A stretch of 64,000 nucleotides of DNA from NCBI RefSeq assembly GCF_003265705.1, contig NW_020312785.1, positions 16,585,066 through 16,649,065 of the forward strand. The letters are read 5' to 3'. The DNA is from Callorhinus ursinus. Its lineage: Eukaryota; Chordata; Mammalia; Carnivora; Otariidae. Positions within the stretch are counted from its first letter, which is position 1. Each line of letters begins with the position of its first letter. Below the pieces are notes generated by a model. That model ran no database searches. It saw only the letters and a list, made by a program, of their open reading frames with translations, and was not told where the DNA came from. Below are positions 46,611-59,105 of the stretch, piece after piece. Made by a program: the position numbers and the translations under genes.

Positions 46611-48472
46611 AGAAAAAATTACCTGTTTCTCTAGTTCTTTTCTCTGCCTTTGAGTTTAAAACTATTAGAAAGAAAAAAATGCTAGAACTTTAAAAAAATA
46701 AAGGTCACATACATTTGAAGATTTTTTTCTTGATGAAGCACATTTTATATGTTCCCACATAGCAATACTGAACACATCGTGATTGTATTCAATCATTATA
46801 ACTAGTCCTCGTTTTTATTGTTTTTATTAATGTAAAAAAAATTCTCTTTGTTTTGAACTATAAAGAATTTTGAGTAGGAGAAAATATATAGGCAAATCTA
46901 CTCACATTTGTCAATGTGATTGAAAGGATTCTTATAGGTTGTAGAAATACAGTTATTAAAGGCATAGATACTAAACATTGATTCTTCTCATTCACTGTTG
47001 TTTCTGGAGAGGTTGATCAAATTGTAATGGGTTACTTAGAGGGACTGAGAAAAGAAAACTCTTAACTTTCCGATGTATAGTATTATTAACCAATTCTGAA
47101 TTTATAGATTTAGAAATACATAATAATATATATGTATATGTATACATGCGCATGTAAATATGTAAAGAGTGCAATTTGTAATAGTTCTCAATACAGATAC
47201 ACTAAGATAACATTGATTTGTTAATGTTGATATAAAAAATATCTACTTTAAATCACTAGCATCTTTTTAATAGGTGAATATAAAAATTTTTACATTTGGT
47301 TATTTCTGATTTTGTTTTATGACTTACTTTATTTCTGAGATTATTTTATAACTTAATTTACTGCTGGTGTTAAATGTTGTTTTGTGTTTGTGTGATAGTG
47401 TGTGTGTATGAATTTTTCAGTAGTGCTTGAAGACAGTATGTTTCATATTTAAAACATATACATTTTGTCTGCATGTATTGTCATCTTTATTAATTATGTT
47501 ATTATTATATTATTTACTTTTGCTGTGTCTGGTATATCTCTAATGGATAGACAAAAAATGAGTTCTTGTCAGTCTTTGTAAAATTTTAAGTTTTATTTCT
47601 TCATAAATATAATAACATAAGAATTAAAAAAACCACTCCTCGTGTGATTTCACATTTTTATACGATAACAAGGTCGCTTTGTTGGTAGAGTAACGTATGT
47701 ATTACAAAGTACTTCTTGCCAAACTGTGAGGTCAGTCCATATGAAATAAGTGCCTTTTAATGCTACATGTTGAACAAGAAGTAAAAAGAATAAAGCTCAT
47801 TAATTAAGCTGAGAGAAGGTGGGGAAGTAGGAATAAATATACTGTGTGTACTTGCTTTCATTTTGATCTCTCTCTCATCCCGTTAGAAGAATCTCATGAT
47901 GTTGCTTTCTTCCTCAAAATGGATGTGGCTAGCAAAGGATATGGCTGTTATGCTCTTCTCAAGCAAACACGCTGGTCAAAAACCACGATGAGAAGTAGCA
48001 CAATGTAAACCATGGGACTGGGGTTCGAGAATCTTACTTTGGTCCTTTTTTTCCATCTTTTAGCAGAGGCTGGCCAATTTTTCTTGCTCCATTTTCTGGG
48101 ACTATTACCATATACCAGGGCAACTACACTTTGAGATTAGGTAAATTATGTGTACTCTAATTCAATATTTATTTAGGGTGGGAATCTTTTATAACATCGG
48201 AAAAAATATATTGATATATAATTCTGAGCAGGCATTATCTCTGATTTTGTGTCTATTTCAAGAAAAATTGCTTTGATTTTTTGAATACTGATGAAAACTG
48301 TGCTTCTCTCTCCCTTGCCCCTGTCCCCGTCTATCTCTTTCTGTAAATTTTGGCATAGGGAAGAGAGAGGGAGGATGGGGAAAGATATAACTCCAGGGCT
48401 GCTTTTACTCCTACTCATACCAAAGTGCTTAGATTACCACAACCACCTAAGCAACTATACTATGACACACAT

Positions 48473-48473
<1 letters not shown>
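46611..48473. other. Unassigned AT-rich sequence
   Basis: No gene or named repeat recognised. The minus-strand frame 48173-48418 (81 codons) has no known motif. Confidence 0.5.

Positions 48474-48509
<36 letters not shown>
48474..48509 (+). repeat. (CA)n microsatellite
   Basis: About 18 CA units without interruption. Confidence 0.95.
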
Positions 48510-48510
<1 letters not shown>

Positions 48511-49137
48511 TATACAGATATTACATAAATTAATGTAATATAAACATATTTAAATAATTAATTGTAGTGACATGAGTACATATACCATATATATACTAAT
48601 ATTTGTAATTATGTATACTTGATTTATTGAATTATTAAACTTATATATTTTCATTTTTCTTTGTCATTGTCATGCTTCCAATATATTCAATTTATAAAAC
48701 TCTTATTACTTTATTTTCCTTGTCAATTTTAATAATTTAAATTATCTACCAGTTATATTAAAGTTAACAAAGACATACTGCATAAACAAACCAATATTTT
48801 GGCTTCTTGTTTAGTAGAAAATAGGTGTTCTTATTTTTTCTCTGTCTCTGATCTTATATTTTTCTAGATATTGTAATTAAATCTTGGTTATAGGTCTATT
48901 CTGCAATCATAACAATTTTGATACCCCAAATAAATACTTTCAACAATATTTTGACTTGAATCGGTACTAAATTTTAAATATTTCCACAAATCATTCCATC
49001 ATAATTCCATCTAGTAAATGGATTGCAGTGCTCACAAACAATTTAATCTTTGAATTCTTGGTTTTGAATCACCTCTCTCTCATTTACTTAAATCTTTAAG
49101 TAGATTTTCATGAAGGAAATGTGGGACATTACATATT
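48510..49137. other. Unassigned AT-rich sequence
   Basis: Very low G+C, no recognised element. Confidence 0.5.
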
Positions 49138-49152
49138 TAAGCACACTTTTCT

Positions 49153-49352
49153 TTTTTTATTTTTAAAAAATATTTTATTTATTTGACAGAGAGGGAGAGA
49201 GTACAAGCAAGGGGGAGTGGCAGGCAGAGGGAGAGGGAGAAGCAGACTCCTTGTTGAGCAGGAAGCCGGATGCGGGGCTCTATCCCAGGACCCTGAGATT
49301 ATGACCTGAGTCAAATGCAGACTCTTAACCAACTGAGCCACCCAGGAGCCCC
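49153..49352 (-). mobile_element. Can-SINE
   Basis: Head near 49350 (gagccacccaggagcccc), GA-rich middle and T-rich left end. TSD taagcacacttttct (49138-49152) and taagcatatttttct (49353-49367), two mismatches. Confidence 0.93.
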
Positions 49353-49367
49353 TAAGCATATTTTTCT

Positions 49368-50149
49368 GTTACCTTTTCTTTGGCAAGAAAAACAGTCTGT
49401 CTATAAAGCCTTAAGGTATAGTTCTCTTTAAAATATTTTAGTCAATGATTTTTTGTCATCTAACATATAATATTCCATATAAATAATTTAAGATAAACTT
49501 AATTTACAAGAATCTTTCCTCATTTTCTTTAATGTTTGTTGATGTGTTAGCCTTTTAAAATTAATTTTTGTTTCCCACAATATTCTCCTACAAATCTTAT
49601 TTATTGTTGTTCATTGCTTTTACAGTTACATAGTGAAAAAATAATACCTTTGAAAATAAGTAACCAAAGAATAGGAATTTAAGAATTCAGGAAACTGTAT
49701 GCTGTGTCTAATGTCTAATCCAGAAGACATGCCCTCAGTAATAATGAGAAAGTTGGGAAGTAAAGAGCATGGAAAGACAAGAAGGCATCAGGATGATATC
49801 AAAAAAAAAACAAACATCCACGATGAAGTGCCTTATAGTTGAGACAAAGAAAGGTTGAAAGAAAAGCATGTAAGATTTTAGCAAATTTAGTTTGTATTTA
49901 TATTTTAAGTAATATTACTGGTATTAACCATTATTTGAGCCTTATGCCAAGCACTGTTCCTTCTATAGCAGTTTTACTGAACGTACTATCTAGTGTAATC
50001 CCCCTGGTACATGGTATTTGTAGGGCATATCTGTTATACCCCATTGTCTATTACCCAAGTACCCAATGTCAAGATTATGGAAAGCAAGGAAAGACAGGAA
50101 CTGTAACAGATTGGAGGAAACTAAGATGCTATGATGATTAAATACTAAG
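49368..50149. other. Unassigned sequence
   Basis: 49920-50050 ('accattatttgagccttatg') is weakly MIR-like on the minus strand. The 100-codon plus-strand frame at 49839-50141 shows no domain. Confidence 0.4.
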
Positions 50150-50409
50150 TGGGATCCTGAATTGGATCTTGGAACAGTAAAAGAATTTTGGTGGAAAAAA
50201 ATAGGGAACGCAGATGCAGTCTGTAGTCTGGTTAATAACATAACATTGTGACAGTGCTGATTCCTCAGTTGGAACAGTTGAGCTATGGTTACTTAAGATT
50301 TGAACATTAAGTTAAACTGGGTGTAGAATCTCCAGAATTCTCTTCACTAATTTTGCAATGCTCTGTAAGTCTCAACTGGTCTCAAATTAAAAAAAAAAAA
50401 AAAAAAAAT
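50150..50409 (+). mobile_element. LINE-type 3' end with A-tail
   Basis: The sequence 'ggatcttggaacagtaaaag', 'tttggtggaaaaaaat', 'aagttaaactgggtgtagaa' and 'tttgcaatgctctgtaagtc' followed by a 22-base A-run is the usual order of an old LINE-1-type 3' end. I am not sure of the family. Confidence 0.6.
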
Positions 50410-50750
50410 GTAAAAAACTATCATCTATCTACACACACATTATATATTTATATTTATATTTATATATAATGAAAAATAGTGGGGTTTTTATTATCCTCTT
50501 GGTCGGTAATTTCCAACCTCTATTTCTCTAATTCCTTGTGTTTCATAAAGGAATTTGGGGAGCATCAGTCTTTTCTGTCCTCTGTTCTCTACTTTCTATG
50601 TGATGTGTTCTCCATTAGAACAGCAATCCTGATATTTCTCCCTCCATTTGACATATTTGGGGCACAAACTAAGCATGAATACCTCAGCCCTTCCCTTCTC
50701 TTTTTATCTTTGGGTTCCAAGTTGTCCTTAGTAAGAATGCCCCTACACTG

Positions 50751-50944
50751 GGGCGCCTCGGTGGCTCAGTCGTTAAGCTCTGCCTTCGGCTCAGGTCATG
50801 GTCCCAGAATCCTGGGATCGAGCCCCGCATCAGGCTCCCTGCTCCATGGGAAGCCTGCTTCTCCCTCTCCCACTGTCCCTGCTTGTGTTCCCTCTCTTGT
50901 TGTGTCTCTGTCAAATAAATAAATAAAATCTTAGAAAGAAAAAC
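50751..50944 (+). mobile_element. Can-SINE, young
   Basis: Head 'gggcgcctcggtggctcag', 'tgggaagcctgcttctccct' and 'gtgttccctctcttgttgtg'. Perfect 16-bp TSD gaatgcccctacactg (50735-50750 and 50945-50960). The overlapping frames at 50479-50922 (plus) and 50684-50914 (minus) run through it. Confidence 0.96.
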
Positions 50945-51224
50945 GAATGCCCCTACACTGCTTCTTCATGCTGTAAGATTGACATGGCATTCCCCATATG
51001 GAGAGGGTTAGGGTGATTTGGTGCCTCTGTGGCAGAGAAAGTAAGATGTCTAGTATGAGGTTCAAACCAGCATAACATAAGAGCCCATTTCCCCCATGTA
51101 CGGAAGTCAATTTCTCCACTAATAATGCTTTCAATAATAAACATAATCATTTGATTTCTATTGCTATTCCTTTAACTCTCAGCTGATTGCAAATTCATGC
51201 TAAGAAAAAATAAAATTATCTTAA

Positions 51225-51690
51225 GATCCAATATAGCATAATAACTGAGAGAGTGGACTCTGAAGCTGTATTTCCCAGTTTCTTTTTTTTTAATTTATTA
51301 ATTTATTTGTCAGAGAAAGGGAGAGAGAGAACGAGCACAAGCAGGGGGAGCAGCAGACAGAGGGAGAAGCAGGCTCCTCGCTGAGCAGGGAGTCCGATGC
51401 GGGGCTCGATCCCAGGACCCTGGGATCATGACCTGAGCCAAAGGCAGACGCTTAACACTGAGCCACCCAGGCATCCCCATTTCTGCTTTCTATGCTAACT
51501 CTACCTCTTATTGGGTACGTGACCCAAAGCAAATCACATAATTTTGATTTTTTTATTTTTAAAATGTGATAATTGTCCTTTATAGAATTTTGTTAGGAAT
51601 AAATGTCTATCTATCTATCTACCCACACATTCGGCACATAGGACAGAATCTAGCACATGGATAGCATTGTATAAATATTTGGTATTAGTG
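51225..51690 (+). mobile_element. MIR, split by a Can-SINE
   Basis: Left part 'ataactgagagagtggactc...gaagctgtatt' (51240-51273) and right part from 51486, 'taactctacctcttattggg', 'acgtgacccaaagcaaatca', then 'tttttaaaatgtgataattg' and 'gttaggaataaatg', follow the MIR consensus in order. The SINE at 51284-51475 separates the two. Confidence 0.78.
51284..51475 (-). mobile_element. Can-SINE inside MIR
   Basis: Minus-strand copy, near-consensus body ('gatgcggggctcgatcccag'). Flanks cccagtttct (51274-51283) and ccccatttct (51476-51485) are an approximate TSD. Confidence 0.93.
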
Positions 51691-51779
51691 TTCACTGGGC
51701 TCCTTAAGCCCCAGTGTAGGTCCAGGGTGCTAAAGAGAGACCAACTTGGTACAACTCCATGTCTACTACCAAAAAAAAA

Positions 51780-51915
51780 AAAAGTATGTATATACACACA
51801 CAATATAAGTATACATACACATACACATATGTATATAACATGTATACATTACTATGCATTATATAGCATGCCAAAATATGTATCTGATATATATAATATA
51901 TATACATATGTAATT
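51780..51915 (+). repeat. AT/CA-rich simple repeat
   Basis: Alternating purine-pyrimidine sequence, including 'acacacacaatata', 'catacacatacacatatgta' and 'gatatatataatatatatac'. Frames through it are low-complexity. Confidence 0.8.
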
Positions 51916-52187
51916 TTATACATAGATAAAACCTTTGCTTCTGCCTATTTTCTCTTTTGAAATCCATATATGTTTCACCTTGAAAATAAAAGGATGCATT
52001 ATTTAAATAAATGTATTTAATTGATTGATAACATTTCCCTCGTATAAGTATTGAAATGCTTTCTTTGAGAAAATTGAGCCAGGAAGAAAATATACATGTT
52101 GTTTGATGTCATATAATTAGTGGAACAGCTAATAGGATTTAGGTTTCCTGATGGAAATATAGTATTATATCCTAGGGTAAATAAAAC

Positions 52188-52330
52188 ATTAGCATAGTGA
52201 TGAAGAGGTCAGGACTCAGACATCTTGGATTGAAAACTTGTTCTGGTAGACAGTTGTGTGAGATCTTTGTTTCTTGAGTTTCTGTTTTCTCATTTGTAGA
52301 ACATGTAATCATCCCTAGCTTATATCTGCA
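52188..52330 (+). mobile_element. MIR
   Basis: Order matches MIR: 'tagcatagtgatgaagaggt', 'cagacatcttggattgaaaa', 'agttgtgtgagatctttgtt', 'gttttctcatttgtagaaca'. Confidence 0.72.
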
Positions 52331-52332
52331 AA

Positions 52333-52420
52333 GTGTGTGTGTGTATGTAAAATATATATTTGTGTGTATACATATATTTATGTGCATATGTATGTTTGTG
52401 TGTTTGTGTCTATGTATATA
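52333..52420 (+). repeat. TG/TA-rich simple repeat
   Basis: Irregular (TG)n and (TA)n mix, starting 'gtgtgtgtgtgtatg'. Confidence 0.8.
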
Positions 52421-53283
52421 CATATATCATATTGCCAGGGAATAATAACTTTGATTTATGCTAGGACAGAAACATTAAGAATATAACCAGATATTTTTTG
52501 AAGCAGAAATAATCAAAGACATGTTTATTCTGATTATTTTATAAGTGCAATACTCTTGATGCTTCAAACAATATCACACTATTTACAAAGATTAACCAGA
52601 ACTGAGTCATTTATATGGATAATGCCTCCCCTGATTAATCATTGTAAATGCATTCAATTATTGCTATTGGATATGTTGTAATTGACTTGGACTTAAATGT
52701 TTGTATTTAACAACTACTTACACAGTTAGGTCTACTGAGGAATATGTATCCCAAAACCTGCAATACTCCTTGAAACAGAATTGCCTAATGAAGTCTTTAT
52801 TAAGTTCACATAATTATCAGTTGGAAGCACAATATGAATTTTCTAATGACTTTTCAGTCATAACTTAAAATGATAGAAATATGCCACTGAAATGGATGTA
52901 CTCTCAGGGTATGTTCTCCTGACTCTGTTACTTCCAGAAGATTATGATACTGATGGTTTTTAGTAATTTGGATAAAAGGGAGAAAAAAGAAAGCCCTTCT
53001 CTTTCACCTTGACAATGAAATTGTGATTAAAAACTGATTATCTAACTATGACCACAGAATCAATCATTTCCTAACACTCACTCTCAGGAAAAATTTTTAA
53101 ATTAACATTGGAGAAGAGAAATATGAAAATAGCCTGATGGTTACTGTGGAATAGAAAAGATCTGGAGACCATGCCAGGATTTTTGTAATCTAATTTCATG
53201 AGTGCTAGGACACATAAAATATAATCACTATTGCTGAAGAGTGGGGATAATGCTTGTCTATTAGGATAATGCATGCCTGCTGC
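52421..53283. other. Unassigned sequence
   Basis: No gene or named repeat seen. Confidence 0.5.
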
Positions 53284-53660
53284 TTAAACAAATAATATAA
53301 AAATCTCAGCAGCGTAAACAGCTTACCATGTCCTGCTCAGTAGACAGATCATTTCAGACGTCTCTCTGGGAGAGGTCCCTGCCAAGTGGTAGCTCAGGGA
53401 TACCTCCCTCTTTAACTGTGTAGCTGTGCCAGGCTCTGATCCTTCCTTTAAGCCCACAAAGAGGAGGCAGAAGGTGAGAGCTCATGATCTCTAGGGAGAA
53501 TTTAGGTAAATCTAAATGACTGGAACTAATAAGTCTCCAACTTCACTTCAAGGAAGGCTGGGAACTGTAGTCTTCGACCTTACCTGAGACACTGTCCTGT
53601 AACACTAAGCAGAAGAAATGGGATTGATGTGTGTCTAGCCTCTCTTGGCCTCATTGTACA
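53284..53660 (+). mobile_element. Interspersed repeat remnant, family uncertain
   Basis: 'aaaaatctcagcagcgtaaa' at the start and 'aaggctgggaactgtagtct' near 53553 resemble an old LTR or DNA-transposon family that I cannot name. The G+C content is higher than in the flanks. Confidence 0.4.
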
Positions 53661-53692
53661 GTGAGAATAAGTACCTGAAATATTTTTTATCA

Positions 53693-53895
53693 CTGGGGCG
53701 CCTGGGTGGCTCAGTTGGTTAAGCGACTGCCTTCGGCTCAGGTCATGATCCTGGAGTCATGGGATCGAGTCCCACATCGGGCTCCTTGCTCAGCGGGGAG
53801 TCTGCTTTTCCCTCTGACCCTCCCCCCTCTCATGTGCTCTCTCGCTCTCTCATTCTCGCTCTCTCAAATAAATAAATAAATAAAATCTTTAAAAA
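53693..53895 (+). mobile_element. Can-SINE, 'gcgactgcc...ctgaccctc' subfamily
   Basis: Complete head and body ('ggggcgcctgggtggctcag', 'taagcgactgccttcggct', 'ctctgaccctcccccctctc'), unlike the two deleted relatives at 35799 and 36873. Perfect 14-bp TSD aatattttttatca (53679-53692 and 53896-53909). Confidence 0.95.
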
Positions 53896-54074
53896 AATAT
53901 TTTTTATCATTTATCAAGCTGACTATTAGGTTATATTTGAAGATATAACTATGACTATCTATTCAAGTCCTTTATTCTCATGACAGTATATTTTAATTTT
54001 CTTAGGCTTTAAATGTATAAGTGAAAGTGTTAAGAGTTTCCAATCTCAGAAAACTCAATTTGCCCTGATTCAAG

Positions 54075-54237
54075 GCTTCATATTTATTTGTGTTATCAGA
54101 GGATAGGGAGAGAGAGAATCCCAAGCAGGCTTATACCCAGCACAGAGCCCAGTGTGGGGCTCAGTCTCATGACCCTGAGATCATGACCTGAGCTGAAATC
54201 AAGAGTCGGTCACTTAAGTGAGCCACCCAGGCGCCCC
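54075..54237 (-). mobile_element. Can-SINE, older subfamily
   Basis: Head near 54236 (gagccacccaggcgcccc), then the 'agatcatgacctgagctgaa' block and a short GA-rich part. The 'gcacagagcccagtgtgggg' variant marks it as older. No clear TSD. Confidence 0.88.
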
Positions 54238-54239
54238 AC

Positions 54240-55488
54240 CTTCAATAACATTTTTAAAGTAACCAGTCCTTCTGTTATCACTTTTTTTGATGGCACTTAG
54301 GAAAGTATATTTTGTTTCTTAAAAAAATAAATGTGTATGCTCTTTGCTTTTAGTGTTCCCATTAGAATCTTCTTTAATAATTAGACTTAAAATGGAATTA
54401 TGTCAAATATTTAAAATAACTCAACTTTTTTTCCCCTTTCCCATAATTTATATGGGTTCTTCAAGTAATTTATTCTTAATTACAAGATATTTTATTATCA
54501 TCCAGGCAGTAATTTTCTTAAGGTTTAAAAACTAGACCATAAACATTGCTATATTTTTCATTTCTGTATAAGAAAATTTCAATCTGAGTTTTTGACAAGT
54601 GGATAAAGTAATCAGATAATGATTACTTCTCAAGTAAGTTCACACTGATTCATTGTATTTCAAATCAAACATCTGCTGAGAACACCGTTCTTGCAAAAGA
54701 GGCTTAAAATTATATTACACCATTCATAAAGCAACTTGGTATGAACATTTGAAAACCGTACACATTTGCTCCTTTTTGTCCAATAATGAATCCACAAAGA
54801 ACTCTTAAATATTTTATCCAGTTTAATATTAACCGGTAGCCAGGAAGAAAGTTTTATATGTTCAATAGAAAACATGTTCAGTGATTCTTGGTAAACTTTT
54901 TTTTTTCAATGTACACAAAATGTCTTTCCCTATTTCTCTTTTTTACCAAGGAAGAGAACTTTTTATAGACTTTGTGTGTGTGTGTCTTTGTTGTTTTATT
55001 TGTGTTCTTCATCTATGCAACAATAAAAAAAACATGGCCCTCCTGAAATTTTGAGTAATTCAGTTAATATTTTCCTTCATTTATCATAACTTTAATTCTT
55101 TCTTGGCTTTGTATTTGATTATCTCAAACAATATATTAATATAAAGATGATTGACTCAAATGATTCTAATATAAAAATCTAAGTAATGAAAAGTTTCTAT
55201 AACAAGGGAGTATAATAATGGACCTCAGACCCAGAGGTCCCATGTATGGCTCTGTTTTGCTTCCATTTTCAGGAACTCCCGAGCAGGTTTCCATTTCAAT
55301 TGAAATAAGTTTGGGTCCTAGTGATGACAATCTGTAAGGCATGATGCATTTGAACCTTTCATTCGCTCTGCAAACATCTAACCTCTTAGGCAACACAACG
55401 CAAAGTACAGTGCAGTATTCTGGGAAATTTACCCTTGAGAAGCAGACACAAACTCTTATGAATGTCATACCCTTGGATTCTACTCTGG
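54240..55488. other. Unassigned sequence
   Basis: The minus-strand frame 55166-55468 (100 codons) has no domain I recognise. A short TG run lies at about 54973-54985. Confidence 0.45.
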
Positions 55489-55515
55489 AAGACTATAGTC
55501 CTAGACTATAGTCTT
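55489..55515. repeat. 27-bp near-perfect palindrome
   Basis: Two copies of the self-complementary decamer gactatagtc (55491-55500 and 55504-55513), separated by 'cta' and bordered by 'aa' and 'tt'. The two 12-bp arms are perfect inverted repeats, so the strand can fold on itself. Confidence 0.95.
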
Positions 55516-56089
55516 AAAAGAAACAACAACAGAGGATTTTACAAAAGTCGAAACTTCAGTGGGAAAGGAAAAGAGATGATGGCATCTGAATATGAAGAAT
55601 CCCAATAGGAAAGCCTTGAATCAGAAAGAAAGCGATTTTCAAAATATATCCTGGCTGATGAATGTTTTACTATGTCAGATTATAAAATGCTTTTCTTATT
55701 CAGAGGTGGGTGGTCAGAGGGACTATAAAACTTTGCAAGTCTCAAGGCTACATAAAACCTATGTTTATCAGATGTGTTATCCTCTGGTATTTTTGATCAG
55801 TGATTAGGGGTAAAATAATTAAGTGAACAGTGTCTGTGTCTTACTTTGGGGACCAGGTCTCTAAGCAACTGACAACTGGCTTAAAATATATGGGACACAC
55901 ACTTGGATAAGATGTGATTTTGCCAAAACAAGTCAAAGAGGATTCTAAAGTGTAGATGTCTGAAACCTACCAATTCAAATCTCAGGTATCAAAGATTTCC
56001 AAAATCAGTGACTTCTTCCAGGTTTGAATAGATGAATAAGACTTTAGGCAACATCAGTAGAAAAGTCTCATTTCCCATCCACTCAGGTT
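55516..56089. other. Unassigned sequence
   Basis: Frame 55592-55807 (71 codons, plus strand) shows no domain. Confidence 0.45.
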
Positions 56090-56310
56090 TATTAAACATT
56101 CAATCTGTACCCAGCAGTTGTAGAAGATACTGAAGAAGCCAAAAAGATTCCTGTCCTCGAGGAATTTATGGCCCAAAAGGTGAAGTCAGACTTGTAAACA
56201 AATAAGAAATATTACTAGCAGGATGATATGAACTGAGTACATTGAGATGTCTTTAGAAAAGAGAGAGTGATTATTTCCACCTGGGGAGAATATGGATAAG
56301 AAAAAAAAAA
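56090..56310 (-). mobile_element. Probable L2 3' region
   Basis: In the plus direction 'gtttattaaacattcaatct', 'gattcctgtcctcgaggaat', 'cagacttgtaaacaaataag' and 'tatttccacctggggagaat' match an ancient L2-type repeat read on the minus strand. Another likely L2 end lies at 56426-56480. Confidence 0.5.
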
Positions 56311-56565
56311 AAACAAGAAACCTCAGAGAGTTCAAATACTACTGTTTAATATTTTTCTTTATGTGCTTTTTTCAGGAAGATGAATACATTTTCATACAGG
56401 GGATTTGCTTCTCATATATAATATTCATTCATTTAGCAAATATTTACTGAGCACTTACTTTGTGTGTCATGGGACATGTGTATTACAACTAGAAATTATT
56501 AAAACATGTTTTCTGGGTAAATATTCACATGATTTTAAAAGAAAATGCAGTATAGGGCAGTTTTT

Positions 56566-56655
56566 AAAAATTTTTTAATTTAAATTCAATAGTCAACATA
56601 TGGTATATCAGTTTTTGATGTAGTGTTCAATGATATGTTAGTTGTGTATTGTGCA
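56566..56655 (-). mobile_element. L1 3' UTR fragment
   Basis: 'tttaatttaaattcaatagt' and 'gatgtagtgttcaatgatat' are reverse-strand L1 3' UTR blocks. Severely 5'-truncated. Confidence 0.75.
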
Positions 56656-58073
56656 GTTTTTAGAACCAATTGATGGCATATCCTGACTTAAAGGCGTCCC
56701 ACTTTGAATATTTTTCTTACATAGTCCAGTGCTGGAAATGGGCAAGTGTCCAGATGGGCTTATCGGACCACTGTCATATTGGAGGATGCCCAGGGAAGTA
56801 GAGGCTAATATAGTGTTGCTAATTAAAACTGAATTCTGTTTTGTTCCCTTTCTTTAACCAATTTTCTAGTTTTCTTTCTGTGTCTGGCTTTTCCACACAA
56901 CAGCAATTTAACATGGATGAGTTTGCCAGCTCTCTTCCCAGGGGAAAACACATGTAACATCTTAGCTAATGTCAAAATGGCAGCCATTTGTTACCTACTG
57001 ACTTAAGGAAAAGACTTAGTGGATTTCTTCATGTATTTCATTTATTCCTTAATAAATCGGACCATAGAAAACTAGATCTTGTTAATGATTAAATGAAAAG
57101 TTTCTAAGCTGAGGAAGTCCAAACTGGACTGTACATATGGATGGTATAATATTTTCTTAATAACATGTATTTCCAAATACATCTTTGCAGAGTCTGTACA
57201 GGTTGGTGTAAAGAAATCCTGCTAACTGATTACAGGAATGCTATTTTAAGGAGATGTTAAGGCCATGACATAACTTTCTAAAGTTTAAATAATTAACTTT
57301 TGTAGGTAGTCAAGCAAAGGCTAAACAAAAATGTTTACATGGGAGGGTGTAAGAAATGTCATCTACAATGTGAAAGCACTACTGGTAGACTGATTCTAAA
57401 AAAATGAATCATGATTTTTAAACAAATTTCTACCTAGTTATTAAATTGAGTGCAAATTAAAACATAGTATTTTAATGTACATAAAAACATTTCATTTCAT
57501 CTTAGAAAGCAGGTATGTAGAAAGAAAATTAATAGTTTGGTAACAAAGTAATGCTAATCAGTCTAGGATAGATGCAAATGTTAGTACTATAACATTTCAT
57601 TTTTATGGTCACATTTCTTACTGCCTGTTAAAACATATAGATTTAAATTGAATTTGAAATTGTATCCCCCCCCAAAAAAAACTTCCTTCTAACTTAAAGA
57701 ACCATAGACATCATGTATTTTTTAAACACCGAGGATACAGAAAATATTCAGTCATTGAAATCCTGAATAATTGAAATATCACAAGGCATTCAACTTGTCT
57801 TGCTCAACTCCCAAAAGATAAGCAGATTTGCAAGCTGGATCTTCTGTTACATTCTAGGCTAATATTGTCTGACAAGGTAGATTGATTGCAAAAATGTCCC
57901 CAGTTTTTCATCACTCTGATGGCTCTTGAATATGACTTTGAAGCACTTCTAGTAAAAGGTGGAATTTTTCCCACTTCTTAAATCTGCACCAGCATTGTCA
58001 CTTGCTTTAACTGACAGAAAGTGGAAGTGGTGGTGTGCCAATTCCCAAGCCTGGATGTCAGAAAGCCTTGTGC
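56656..58073. other. Unassigned sequence
   Basis: No gene or named repeat seen. A C8-A9 homopolymer pair is at about 57667-57683. Confidence 0.5.
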
Positions 58074-58291
58074 AGGGTGTCTGGGTGACTCAGTTAGTTA
58101 AGCCTCTGACTCTTGGTTTTGGCTCAGGTTCTGATCCCAGGATCATGGGATTGAGCCCCAGGTCAGGCTCCAAACTCAGCACAGAGTCTGCTTAAGATTC
58201 TCTCCCTCTCCCTCTGCCCACCCCCCTGCACTTGCAGGCTCTCTTTCTCTTTCTCTCAAATAAATAAATAAATCTTTTTTTTTTTTTTTAA
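58074..58291 (+). mobile_element. Can-SINE, 'gattctctccctc' subfamily
   Basis: Head 'agggtgtctgggtgactcag', 'cacagagtctgcttaagatt', CT-rich part and an AAAT tail, then an unusual T-run of 14. The frame 57959-58195 ends in this SINE. No clear TSD. Confidence 0.88.
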
Positions 58292-59105
58292 AGAAGGTCT
58301 TTCACACTACTGCTCGGTTCTTAGAAAAGTGCCCTGTTACCATGAGAACAAGCTCAGTTTTGCTTACTTGAGAGGGTTTGAAGACAATTTGAGTAGGGAC
58401 AAGATGTCCTAGCTAAGGAATATAAATTACCCTCCATTAGCCATTCTTTTGCAACACTAAATTTGGAGTCATTATCATTACTATCATTATTACTATTGAG
58501 GTGGTAGATAGCTGATATGAATCCTCTTATTTGATACTGGTATAATTATAATAAGTATACACTGATGCCAGAAGTAGTAAACCATATGTTTTTTTAAATA
58601 ATGAAAATTAAATTTGAATGTAATATTTATTATATGACTTTAAAAAACTCAAAGCTGTTTGAGGTTACTTGAGGCTTCTAATTTTGCAAAGACATGACAA
58701 GAAAATAATCTAGGAGAGAGGGGGAAAAATATTGTAATCAAGAACTCATTCCAAAATATTTTGTTCCACTGACATCTCCCCAGGGGGCAGATAGTTTCTT
58801 TTGCTTGTTAATGATATTTTCCTGTCATTGAGTACCAATATCTCCACATTTTGGTTTCTACTGCCCAAAGCCAAATGAATAATCTTAATTGCTCCAGTAT
58901 ATCTGTTTAACTCTTGAGTATTTTGCCAGCAGTCTAACTATGCCAACAACCCATCTTATGTTGCTTTACCTAAAGGGATAAGATAAACAGGTCATTTTCT
59001 TTAAGTGTTTTCACATGTTCATTTAATCAACAAGAATTTATAGAGTATCTAGCTCCTTCTGTACACTATATGCACTATGCCATGCACTGGATATATATAT
59101 AAATA
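58292..59105. other. Mostly unassigned; L2-like end near 59020
   Basis: 59020-59090 ('catttaatcaacaagaattt') resembles a minus-strand L2 3' end. The rest is unassigned. Confidence 0.4.
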
